In this document: positions 34,317-46,068 of the stretch, one piece after another | Position numbering within the stretch: the first letter of the stretch is position 1 | How the letters are laid out: every line of letters starts with the position of its first letter | Assembly (NCBI RefSeq): GCF_019097595.1 | Contig: NC_080714.1 | Coordinates: 22,470,259 to 22,534,258 of the forward strand | DNA from: Hemibagrus wyckioides | Lineage: Eukaryota > Chordata > Actinopteri > Siluriformes > Bagridae | Direction of reading: 5' to 3' | DNA: 64,000 bases | Program-made: the position numbers and the translations under genes | The notes under the pieces: model-generated | What the model was told of the DNA's origin: nothing | What the model saw: the letters and a program-made list of their open reading frames with translations, nothing else | Databases searched by the model: none

Positions 34317-37300
34317 GCGCAAAACCTCTGTCGGCTGTGCGTGTCGTAGAGGGGTCATACAATTTAGACGGGTTTCTTATCATGACTTATCGTGAATGCG
34401 ATCAGAGAATAGGTCTGTATAATACAGCGGCATGATTGTGTTTGAAAAGGTTGAATTATTCTGTTTCCGAGTCTTGCGCTCCAAGGAAAGGTGTTTGTAT
34501 TTCTCCACATGCAAAGCAGAATGTTAATGTGAGAGCAGATTTTAATGCACATTTCTGCCTTTTGATATCGCCGCCCTATTCACAACACCTGGCGGCTTGT
34601 GCTACTGAATAAATCATGCTCGTGCCAGGCCTGTACCTGTGGACCTTCCTGAAAGAAATTGCATGTACTTTTATCTCTCTCTTTGCTTCCTCTTTCCATT
34701 GCATTGTCCTCTGCTCCACACTGTTGGAAGTGATGGAACTAATTGTTTCCTTTCAGTGGATCAGGCCAACATTCTTGGGTGTATTTCTCATTGTCCTTCA
34801 CTAGGTTGTCTGTTTTATTTTCAAAGACTTGACCTACACCACTGCCTTTTTTTTTTTTTTTCCTGTAAGCAGCTGGATTTGTGCCTTAAGCTGCCTCTCC
34901 AACACCTGGTGTAAATTTCACTTGTGCTTTCCATCTTATTACCATTTTGATGACCCTGTTTGTGTTTTATTGACATGGCTTTCTTGTAAAGATTTTCCTT
35001 AGCCAGAGCACAAACCCAGCTCATGCTGCTCATCATATTCATTATGGTGTGACTGCTGTGGAACCCTTGCAGTGCTGCGTGGTATAAAAGAGCCGGAATG
35101 GTGCACCACATTTCCAAAAATCCATTTAAGGCTTTTGCGAAGCCAATGCGTCAAATCCGAGCTTATTACCCAATGTACATTCTCAAGCTGCGTGCAGGCA
35201 TGTAATCAAGAAGCCACAGCTTGAGCTCATTATGGATATAGAGGTTAGCGTTGCTGCTACTGTTCTTGTTGCTATGTACTTTCCAGCATTGCAGAGACGT
35301 GTCCAAAGGAAACGTGTATCATCTACGCAAATGTGCGCAATTACTGACATGCAGCACTCTGCGCCATTAACTGTGCTTGTTCTGAAATTGTCCTCCAAGG
35401 AGTGGGCCACTCAGGTGAACACGTTCAAGTAGCGTCTGGCTTTAATATCATGTCTACTCGAGTTTCTGGTCTTCCGAAGCAAATGCGCCAATTTCTTCTA
35501 AAAATGAGTTTTTCCTCTAACCGTGACATTCTTAATAATTCTCAAATGGACAATGCTAAGTAGATATCTATCGTGCAATTGTTGCAATTGCTGTTGCTTT
35601 TGGAAGAGGGTTAGAGCTTGGGAAAGAGTTGCTCTGAGATTTTCCTGGCCCTACTGAAAGAAAATTGCTCAGTGGCCCATCCTTCTTTAATTCCGTATTA
35701 CAGGTTGTACAAAAATTAACTGTATTCAGAAGTCCCATTCAGATGCCTTCTTCAGCTATGGACTTCTAGATTTGCCCCCAGCATTGCTGACAGTTTTCCC
35801 TTACCTGGTTAAAGATTGAGATGGACTGCTTCATGCAGCTCATTTTGGCTCGACAGAACGGCACCATCAATCACATAGGATTTGAACACAGGACAAGATC
35901 TCAAGGATGGTGCTTGACAGAAATGAAAATCTCAGTAGCGGGTGTAGCATTGCCAGGGAGAGCCTGGATAAAATGATGTCTGACTGCCAGACATGTTAGT
36001 AAATGCTCTGGCATCATTTCTTCCTTTTCTATATTTGGTCACTGCTGAATGAAAATGGAAGAAGGAGGATTTTATGAGTGTACTTGTTTGTGAAAATATT
36101 TGTGCACATTATCATGCATTTATATTTACCCACAACTTGGCCTGTCACAATAATTACACAAACATGTCATCATAATTGTTTAACATCAGGGTTAAAGTGA
36201 TTGCAGCTGCGGTAAAAACCACTGAGACAACCCTTTAGGGGTCAAGTGAGGTGCAAGGTGCATATTTCTTTTTATTCTGTTTTCACATTGCTTCCACATG
36301 GGAGTCTATAGCATGCTTCATACATTTTTTATGACATTTGGCACAGTTAGAGAGGACAGCCTCAGCTATGTACACAGTAGTTTTGGTCTATGTTGTCTCA
36401 AGCACTCAAGCGCCACCAACTGGGCAAATTTGGACATAGATTTGCAGTAATCACTATGCAACAGCACACAAATGTAAAAATTACAATTTTATCTCTGCTT
36501 CTTTGGGTCACGTCGAGTTTAGACGATATCCTGCTGGTAATTGGATATGTTGGGCATCCGTGTTGGATTGTCAGGCATTTTCTATCATTGTGAGACCATT
36601 GTGAAGAAAAGCAAATAAATTTGAGAGCGTGACATACTCAGATTTGTGTGAAAGGGAAGACAGGTTAAAAACCTAAGAGACTCCAAGCAGTTTTGTCTAA
36701 ATTCACCTCTAGAGGTTGCTATAAATCATTGATTATTTCAAAACTTTTGACCTGTTCAACATCAAATCATGATTCTTCTCTCTGCTGATTCTCTGCTGAA
36801 GCCATTCCACAGCAATACTTTTACACATCAGACTTGGTGAATATAATGTCAGGATATCAGAAGTCCACAAAGCCCTGTTAAAATGGCAGGTTTATTCTTA
36901 TTTTTCTTATTTCTCCCCTTTAATATTTTTCCCTTAATTTTTTTTATATATGTTCTTATTAAACATGGATGGTGGAAAAAAAAAACCCTGTACTGACAAT
37001 TCTGATATATTTCCCAGTTTCATTTGTTTCGCATCAGAAAAACCTGCCTTTTTAACATTTCTCTAGACTTTTTATATCCGCTCTGTGTCTACCAACATGG
37101 CCTGTTGTTAACAAACAAGGATTGGGTTCGTTTGCAATTTGGGAGGGCTGTTGTAAACAGGAGGTGAGGCAATATCATAGCAAATAGCTTGATGTATTGC
37201 CATTGAATACATCAAGCCAAGTGCTGATTGTCCCAGTGACTTCTGCTCGTCCTCTGTTTCTAAGAGGTGTGGCCAGAAAAATCGCCGCTTGTAGCTGTTG

Positions 37301-37747
37301 TTTATTTCAAGGATTTATTTTCAGCACTGTCATTGTTTTGTTGGCTGGGAAAACCCCCACATATTGAAACTTTTCTGCTGTATATAATTATCTTAAACAC
37401 AAGTCAGTTATAGTGAATTTTAAAACTGGTTTAGAAAGAGAAAATTACATTTAAAGATTCCATGCTAACTGCAGTGATGCTGCGTCATGGACGGTTTGAC
37501 ATCTGGCATCTGATCACAACGTGAGCTGATTAGGTGTGTGTTTGTTTCACTGGCATGTAGCTGCTCAAAGCATGACGTTCATTATGTGCAGAAGTCACCT
37601 TTAGCTAGTAAAGTTTTAGACGGCTTTAGGTAGATTGAATGTCTGCTTCCTGATGCATGATGTTTGCAGGAAGATAACCAGGGCAAGAATAAAATATAAA
37701 TACAAATATGCCTACATTGTTTTGGTGTGATATATCTCTGAATTAGC
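34317..37747 (+). other. pde4d: Intron, no gene seen
   Basis: Intron of both D4 and D5 transcripts. Poly-T run at 34846-34861; otherwise single-copy-looking. Open frames at 34616-35432 overlap in several frames and carry no domain. Confidence 0.5.
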
Positions 37748-37880
37748 CCTGCGGTGGACTGGCGACCTGTCCAGGGTGTACCCCTGCCTTTTGCCCTATG
37801 TGAGCCGGGATAGGCTCCAGCAGACCCCCCTGACCATAATTTGGAATAAGCGGGTATAGACGATGGATGGATGGATATCT
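37748..37880 (-). repeat. Fish interspersed repeat R1, copy 3
   Basis: Reverse orientation: TGGACTGGCGACCTGTCCAG, GGGTGTACCCCTGCC, GGGATAGGCTCCAGCAGACC and GCGGGTATAGACGATGGATG closing in GGAT units. Confidence 0.85.
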
Positions 37881-39546
37881 CTGAATTATTTAGGCAGAAA
37901 AACTGAATTTAGTCTTTTTTGCCTGCTTGGTAGAATTCAGCAATAACAACAGCTCACTGGATTTCTGAGATCATCACACACATCAAGCGGCATTGATGTT
38001 GATAATATGTTCATATCATCATAATGAGGTAGAAAAGGGAAAAAAATAGTACAAAAAGGAACATTATTTGTTTACATAATGCATTCTTCCCTGCCCAATG
38101 AACATTTTGGCTGTTCTTTTTTTTTTTAAATATGCTTTATTTTAATAATTGTCTAATATTTGATTTTTTTTTACAGCAATTTTATATATTAGTGATATGC
38201 AGTGATAAACAGCTGTGTATGGGCATTATTATATTGCGGGAATTCCTTTATTATTAAAATAGCTGAAAGCAACCAAAAAGACAAAACTGTTAAATGCAAT
38301 CGGGCTTATGATAATGAATGATCCGAGTGAATTATAGAACAGTGACAGGCCTAAACCTGAACAGAAATACTCTTAGAAAGAGGTTTCTCAAGGGTTCTTT
38401 GAATACTTAATGATTCCCAGGTCTCGCTTGTGGCTCCAGACTCCAGACATTCATTTCTCTTGTAAGTACAGAGCCTTCCTTTTAGTTTTAATGTAATTAC
38501 TAAAAAAGTCATAGGAATTACTGAATAATAAAGGGTTCAAGGGCAAACTGAAATCCCTTTAGCTTGCTAGATGGAACCTTTTTTAAGCTCGTAGCGTGCT
38601 GTTTCATGGGGCCGGAAATTTTTTTTTTTCCAACCTGTTTATAACCGAAGTCTCACACCAGGTGTGATGTTTATCCTTGAAAAAAAAAAATGGCCGTGAA
38701 ATATTTTCACTATAGTAATAAATTGAATTAGAATGATTTTGCACTGTATTGCATGCAAGCTGTTCTCTCTCTCTTCGTGTTCACACTCTCCCACACACAC
38801 TCACTCAAACATTCAGTCACGATTCCATTCTTTTAATTTTTTCAAGTGATGTAAAGCTTCGGCATTAAGCTGCTGTACAAATGCCTGGGACAAATGTCCT
38901 GCAAAGGTTTCTGATATTTACCATGGGCTTGAACCGGAGTGTGTGTGTGTGTGCGCGTGTTGAAAAGTGAGCCTGAGGCCTGAAGTGATATGTGCCTGGA
39001 GCGGGTGAGTGGGAGGCCAACCGTAACCTTCCCATCCTACCTCAGAGTGGTCCGAAATCAGCCTCAGCTATGAACTTGAGTTATTAAAGTTTCTGATACA
39101 GGGCTGAATGCAACTCTGGCAGTCTCTGTTCAAGCTGGTTTTACTTTGTACATCATCAGCACACTGTTCTGTGCCAAGCTTGCTGCAAACCAGCAGTGGA
39201 TTTGCAGGGCTTTAACCGTACTAACAGAAAGCAGTAACCTTGATCAAAGATTGTTTTCTCAGGCAGTGGATTTGGAACAGCTGCCACTTGGAGACAGCAG
39301 AAGGTCATCTTTATGAAAGGTCTCCCATGTCTCCATAGACTCCAATTGACGTCAACAGAATAAGTGGGAATTTTTGTTAGGCTGTTCTTGTACTGGAGGC
39401 AAAAGAAGATAGAAGACAGAGAAGACAGAATAATGTTCATTAAAAAAAGCCCTGAGTGTATGTACTGTTCTGGACAAAGGAAATGTAAATGATTTAGACT
39501 AGTGTTGAAAACTTTTTACAGTGACCACGAACTGAAATGTTTCTGT
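37881..39546 (+). other. pde4d: Intron, no gene seen
   Basis: Poly-T or poly-A runs (38120, 38620, 38681) and a GT tract (38939-38959). A full CRE palindrome TGACGTCA lies at 39347-39354, a frequency expected about once by chance in a window this long. Confidence 0.45.
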
Positions 39547-40446
39547 TAGGGATGCAGCGATACTATATATTTTTTTGTCTTTTTTTCTACGCAAAATACT
39601 GATTTAATACTGAATTGATAAACTGTTCAATATTAAACAGCCGTGGGCATCATGGAACATTTCATTTAGCTCTGTTTATAGCGGCTGGTGCCATTTTCTG
39701 CTACCAGTACACTGGCGTGAAATTGAGTTATGAGACATTTTCAATCAGTAGGAACAAATGAATAATATTACGGCCACAAGTCTGATATAAAATTAGTCAG
39801 CACACTGTTGGCTTTCAGTGTAAGACGTTTTTTTTCACATCTGTTAGGATAACCTTTTAGCGGTTGAGGTTAACGCCACCAACAGTTATTTTTAATTAAT
39901 GCATAATATAAACACAAATACTTACAGTATGAAAAGCTTCAAATTCTTAAATTGTTTACTTTCGTATGAGACATTAACCACCACTGTGGAGAGTAAACTG
40001 ACAAAGGCATTCAATGCTAAACATGCACACAACCGAAACAGGCGCAGTTCCCTTTATTTTTGGCCTCTGGAATTAAAAGGAATGAAACAGTATCTTTAAT
40101 AGAGAGTGCAAGGACATCTGACCTGAGCACAGAACAGTATTAAAGTATGTGGTCATTGCAAATGCACAGGAAGTGTGTGTGGCTAAGTGCTCAGTGCTCG
40201 CAGAAATGACTTGTTCTCACAAGCAGCAGTGTCTTTGCAAGTTTGCTTCACTGCTCCATGCTTGTGAATAGCTTTGTGTGCAATTTACATCACCTTGCAC
40301 TCATTTTTATTAATGCTCTCTGATACCGCTCTGTCCCATTGCTCCCTGTATTAAAGATACACTTCATGTTGTCACATATTACAATGTGTTTTGTGACAAT
40401 GATCTCAGTATCATTGTTACTAGTATCAGCCTTTGATGCATCCCTA
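39547..40446. mobile_element. Nonautonomous hAT-type DNA transposon with intact 8-bp target duplication
   Basis: Ends TAGGGATGCA and TGCATCCCTA are inverted, with a looser inner match (GATACTA near 39559 against TAGTATC near 40422). Flanks 39539-39546 and 40447-40454 are both GTTTCTGT, the 8-bp duplication expected of hAT. At 900 bp it has no transposase frame; the short open frame at 39899-40099 shows no hAT motif. Confidence 0.85.
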
Positions 40447-40454
40447 GTTTCTGT

Positions 40455-42239
40455 TGTATCATATCACACAGATGACCATGATACCGCGCGCTTAACATAA
40501 CAACATCCTAATTTACACATGAAAGGAAATGAAATCCTGTCGCTGTGTGCTTTGTGAATTTCTTCGACACACCTGATAATGCAGAATGCATTTCCTTTGC
40601 TTGTTCAATAACGTTTTAATTGCAGAGATTGCTTAATTTAATGAGTGCGCTAATGGTAAGTATGCTACTCATAACCGGTTTTCTGTTCCATATTCATTCC
40701 GAGCAAGTATGGAAATGACTTTTGTACATCACTCTCCCAACACGCTTGCTCTTCTATATAATGTTCCTGTTAATGAACAGTAAATGAGAGAAGGATTTGT
40801 ACAGTTCTAATGAAATTAATTCCAGTCAATTCTGAACTATTAGGCCAATCACGCGAGACCGAACTGTGATTTGAGTCTAAAATGTCAGTAAAAGCATTCT
40901 GACACTAAGTGCCACTCATATTTTGCAACATCCCATTATGATTCATACGTTCTGGGGTATTATTTCCACCTTCTTCTTTTTTTGAGTGGAAAAGTGAGTA
41001 ATAGGTTGTGCTTCCTGTTGTGAATGAATGAGAAAGACAGCATGGGCTGCTATAGAATGAATGAGATTAGTCAGGTGAGCTAGTAGCCAGAATTAGCAAT
41101 GTAGATTGAACGTTCATTAATAAAACCAGGTTGCCAGGTTAGCTCTAGCTATTTCGATAGTTTTAGTTGTAAAGATTTTAAAAGTCCATGAATAAAAAGT
41201 CATCTCCTGTCACAAAGAATATGACATAAAAATAGCTCTAACTCTTATTTAGTGTTAGCAATGGAAGTTATGAACGTTCACATATAAAAATTAATGACTG
41301 TCTCAGAATCACAGATTGTCTCTGAATGACAGCTTTCAGCTCGGCATGACCTAAAAATCCTGTCACAACTCCTGCCATGTTAGCTCTAACTTGCAGCAAG
41401 TGTTAGTAGTAAAGATAATGAATGCTAATGAATTTAAATAAATAGAGAGAGAGAGAGAGAGAGATTCTGTCAGGTTAGCTTGCAGCTAGCAGCAACAGTG
41501 AACATTCAAGAAAGAAAATAAAACATTGTCTCAGAAATCCTGTCACATTAGCTGTATTTTATTATGAACAATTATAAATGTGACATAAAACTCTATGCCA
41601 TGGCATCTAAGAAAACCTGTGGAAATAAACATGTATTTACAAATACTGAATGAATTTAAGCACATCAACAGGCATGTATTAGCTTGCTTAGCTAGCACGT
41701 TAGCTCCCTGGCAGGTGATAAAGGCTTGTATCATTGAACATTGAACACGTTGTACATGTGTGGTGTTGGATAGAAACACAGAATTGACTCAAATATCTAT
41801 ATTATAAATTTTGTTAATGTTAATACCAGCTAATGTGGCTATTAGCTGGTGATTTCAGTATTTAATGGAAACATTGTTTTGCCAGCAAAGTTTCTGGAAC
41901 TAAGCAAAATACATTATTTTTAGGAAGCAGATGTCTTCAGATATGCCTTTCTGATTTTTAGCACAATTTATGTTTAAATATTTTTTTGTATACTGGTTAT
42001 TATGGCAGCTGTATATTCCTAAATTACCAGTATCTTGTGTCACTTGCTGTTGATTAAAAATTGCCTAAAATAAATATAAAGGCCATAGATAGATGACATA
42101 AAAAGATGACAGATAAAAGCATGACATAAAAACAAGATGACAAAAATTCAGCCTTCTCCTTATGTCATATTTGTCAGTTTATTTATTACGCATGTTCCAT
42201 ATGTGCTCACCGTCAAATGATCAATAAACAAGACTGTGA
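40455..42239 (+). other. pde4d: Intron, no gene seen
   Basis: AT-rich with a GA run (41444-41464). Several phrases of the type 'cagg/ttagct' recur at 41090-41480 but do not form a clear tandem array. Confidence 0.4.
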
Positions 42240-42720
42240 ACTGTGCCAAGCCTACCAGCCTAATAACATCAAAGCTTCAGGTTGCGGGGTGTCTTAGCCT
42301 CCTGTGTAATACTGAACAGAGACACTGATCTTCTATCATGCATCTAACTTGATGAGCATCTTGATAAATGTGAGCCCAAAGACTCCACATGAAAAGAGTT
42401 GGGTAATGAAAGTGAGAAGTGAGAGGGGAAGGCTACCGTTTGCCCAGATGCTCCACACGTCTTTCAACATGCTTTCAGAAGCGTGATTAAACACAAGACT
42501 AATGAGGCAAGATATGATGTCCCTCTGCTGCTATCGCTTTTGTTCCCGCTATTCATTGCCGGAACTGAAAAGCTCAGGCTTTGATAGAGCCCAATCTATG
42601 TTCTGTACCTGTACCAAGGGAGCCTCTCCTGATTTATTCACATGTGCAGAGAGCTGCCGAAAATCAAAGAACGATTTCGTTTGAGATGGTAATTACCTTC
42701 CAAAATCATAGAGTTGTTGG
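42240..42720. promoter_or_regulatory. Candidate conserved noncoding element
   Basis: Non-repetitive, base-balanced block with GCGTGATTAAACACAAGACT, TTTGATAGAGCCC and GGTAATTACC-like homeobox and GATA-type words. An open frame at 42502-42684 has no protein features. Judged by texture only. Confidence 0.25.
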
Positions 42721-45622
42721 TCGCAGTCCTCGTTTGTCCCCTAACACACCGGGGTCCTGTGAGAAGCGGGGCCTAGCATTCGGCTCGCTACAATTAGTTT
42801 TAATCAAGGTTCCTAACTGCTAGCAATTATTTTGGAAAAAGCATGAGATGTCTCGGCCTGGTTGCCAGGAGTGACTGTACTGCTCATCAGTAGTCATTCA
42901 GGTTTTGGCATTCAGCAGGACACAACAGGAGAAATATGTCAGGTTTGATTTCCTTAATGATCTGTTGTTTTTTTTTTGTTTTGTTTTTTTATTATTATTA
43001 TTGCTAGAATGAATAAGCAACCCATAATAGTAAACTTTATGATCATTGCTGAAACGAAAAATCATAATTATTTTGGAGACTATAAAATAGTTCACTGTCT
43101 CAATTATTTAACTAGTTTAGGTGTATCGGTTTAAAGCAAGAACCAAGAACAGCCATTTTATCTTATTTTAAATATTAAAATGTGAAGACACAAATAGATT
43201 TTGCAGCTGTAGCTCTGTATGACATTGTTTGCATGATGATTGGTCATTCAGTTCATATATATACTTTTCCTATCTCACTTCCTCACTTCTTAATTGGTTC
43301 TTTGAATGCTCAACCCATTAAAACCCAGCAGGCCCAGGCTTCACACCCATCACTCATACTTACTACAGAGCGTTCCTGTTTAGGTTTTTTGTTTTTTTCT
43401 CAATTTGTTCATTTGCCAGTTCCCAACCAACAAATTAGTTTTCTCCTATGACATGACAGATGACAGCTAGTAGACAGAGGATTAAGTCTAGAGCATGCTT
43501 CAGCATGTACAGCTGCCCTGTGATGAGCAGCAGTGCGAAAAGACGCAGAAGTCTTAGAGGTTAACTAACTGCCCTCTTGCCATACATGAGCACACAGATG
43601 CCCACAATTGGTTAGTGTCACTCTGATTGACACAAAAGCAACGAATGCAGTTCCTCTCACTTCCCATGCGTTTCACATGTGCAAGAGTTCTCTACCTGAA
43701 TCCTGTTGTTAAAGTGTTCTACAGAGAAAGATAAAGGATTTTTTTCATGTACGAATGAGGAACATTGACTAACATTAGCCGATTAGCTTGGTGCTCTGGG
43801 CACCAATTGTGATTAATTAGTTGCAGAAGCTGAATAATGTGATCATTACTAATGTAAGGATTTTATTTCAACAACTTATTGCTGTCCTTTTTTATGCTTT
43901 CCATATATGGTCTCAACCCATAGAGTGGAAGATTCTTTTGGCCATGGGTCAAAAAAAAAAATAGATAGTCATCACTTCTGGGCTATTTGTAGCTCGTTGT
44001 TCTTGGCTGTTTTGGCACACATGACTCACTGTACCTACACGATCCTCATACTATACATGCTCTAATTTAAGGATGGACAAATCCACTTCTGGGCCACAAA
44101 GCATTGCATTTTATATCGCAATCTCCTTCTTTCTGTGGAACAGCATTACTAATAAGTATTGAGTCATAATTATAGTGCAGTGATCATTATAAAAAAGACC
44201 TAGCAGAGGTAGAAGTATATGCGTTTCCGCTCTGATGCATTCAGAGCACCATTCATTACACCGCAAAAACACTTAGTCATCAATTAGCCTAATACAAATT
44301 ACGGTACATTAACTGCGAGCGAGCAGTAATCAATTATTATTAAAGGACAACTCAAGCATTTTTTTTTGTTCCAAGCTCTATCCATTGCATCTGTAGAACA
44401 TTCATACTTACCACATTTTTAGATTTCTTTGCTCTGAGAAAAGAACAGAAAAGCTGTTTAATTGAAACTGCCTTATATCTGAAAGCCTGTGAGGTAGTTT
44501 TGAAGGTCAAAAAAATCATTAATGGGAAACATGCATTATTCATAAGTTCTTCAGTCAAAGGGATTTGTAAACTAAACTCTAAAGCTCTGACATTCTAAAG
44601 CTCCTGTCAATATATTTTCGTATATTTTCCTACAATTAGCTATAGCTTTTGTGCAGAAAAAAGACCCCAAAGAAAGAACAAAAGGCTAGCTTCACGAACG
44701 TTTCACATTGATTTTCTTCATACTTTATACTTAATCTGACCTTGCCGAGCTTCGCCAGCAAAACTCGTGACCATAAATGGTTAATAAGCTGCCCTTTTAT
44801 AAGACCGTCAAATAAGAAGCCATTAAAGCTAATTGTAATTCATTTTATGAAATAAGACATAACATAGCATGCTGCTTCTGCACACTGCAGTGCCATGCTC
44901 TGCTGTATAGCGAAGGGGGAAGTAGCACCAGAGTGCACACAAGCAGCAGTCTTCAATTATTTTCTGTCTCCAGAAAGCACCAAAAACATGAAAAATCTAC
45001 CGAAACAACATTCATAACTTGTCAGGAAACAAAAGCACCGTGGAAACTCCGCTTTGTCATTCTGACAGATTTTTCTAGCATTAGCGCTGTTCGTGAGTTG
45101 TTTTTATGATGCCAAGAAGACACTGGTGTCACTCAGGATGCAATCTGACATGCCCACACACTTCTGAAGCGGTTTCTCACTTTTCTTCTTCTAGCTTTTG
45201 GTTATAATTAAATTGCAGTTATGGGTGTGTTATACAGTATATTATGTAGGTCTACCATTGATAAGTTCTAACTTATTAAGTCATTTGAAGCTGTTTGAAA
45301 CCAGGGACTTTAGAGATAAGAGTGGCTTTTCTGTGGGGGAAAAAACAGCTTTTGCCTAATTATGCCTTTGAGTAAGTGTTTAAAAAAATTAATTGCTGTT
45401 CGTTGGATTAATTTACATAAGAAAAGCTTTGGTATATGCTTTTCACCCATGTTTGTGTAATCCTAAGACATTTATTAATTATTAGAGTTAAACAGTTGTA
45501 GTTTGGAGTTTTTGCTAGATAGTAACACTTCTAAGCATTTATTATCACAATTAAGCAACTGTTCTTAGATAAGAGTCCACAGAGAAATGTGTTGTGATTC
45601 TTGTGATTAATAATTGAACACA
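42721..45622 (+). other. pde4d: Intron, no gene seen
   Basis: AT-rich intronic sequence with T-rich patch at 42967-43000. No exon or clear mobile element recognised. Confidence 0.45.
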
Positions 45623-46068
45623 CACCGATCAGGCATAACATTATGACCACCTGCCTAATATTGTGTTGGTCCCCCTTTTGCTGCCAAAACAGCCCTATAC
45701 CTGACCCATCGAGGCACTGACTCCACTAGATCCCTGAAGGTGTGCTGTGGTATCTGACACCAAGATGTTAGCAGCAGATTCTTACCGGATATTTTTGATA
45801 GATACTGACCACTGCAGACCGGGAACACCCCACAAGAGCTGCAGTTTTGGAGATGCTCTGATCCTAGTCGTCTAGCCATCACGATCTGGCCCTTGTCAAA
45901 CTCGCTCAAATCCTTACACTTGTCCATTTTTCCTGCTTCTAACACATCAACTTTGAGGACAAAATGTTCACTTGCTGCCTAATATATCCCACCCACTAAC
46001 AGGTGCCATGATGAGGAGATCATCAGTGTTATTCACTTCATGTGACAGTGCTCATGATGTTATCGGTG
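45623..46068 (-). mobile_element. Tc1-like deletion derivative (copy 2)
   Basis: Starts CACCGATCAGGCATAACATT, ends GATGTTATCGGTG, the same family as 16024-16548 but in the opposite orientation. On the minus strand (45945-45655) the frame opens [20 protein letters not shown], runs only to about YLSKISGK, then joins the carboxy end [20 protein letters not shown] ... [10 protein letters not shown]. The deletion is therefore larger on the 5' side and smaller on the 3' side than in copy 1. Confidence 0.92.

Noticed and set aside
33858..34358. Long minus-strand frames over the D5 exon
   Set aside because: Shadow of the GC-rich, Arg-rich D5 exon; no independent protein features.
39347..39354. Full CRE palindrome TGACGTCA (another at 59781-59788)
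   Set aside because: About one is expected by chance in a window this size, and neither is next to a promoter.
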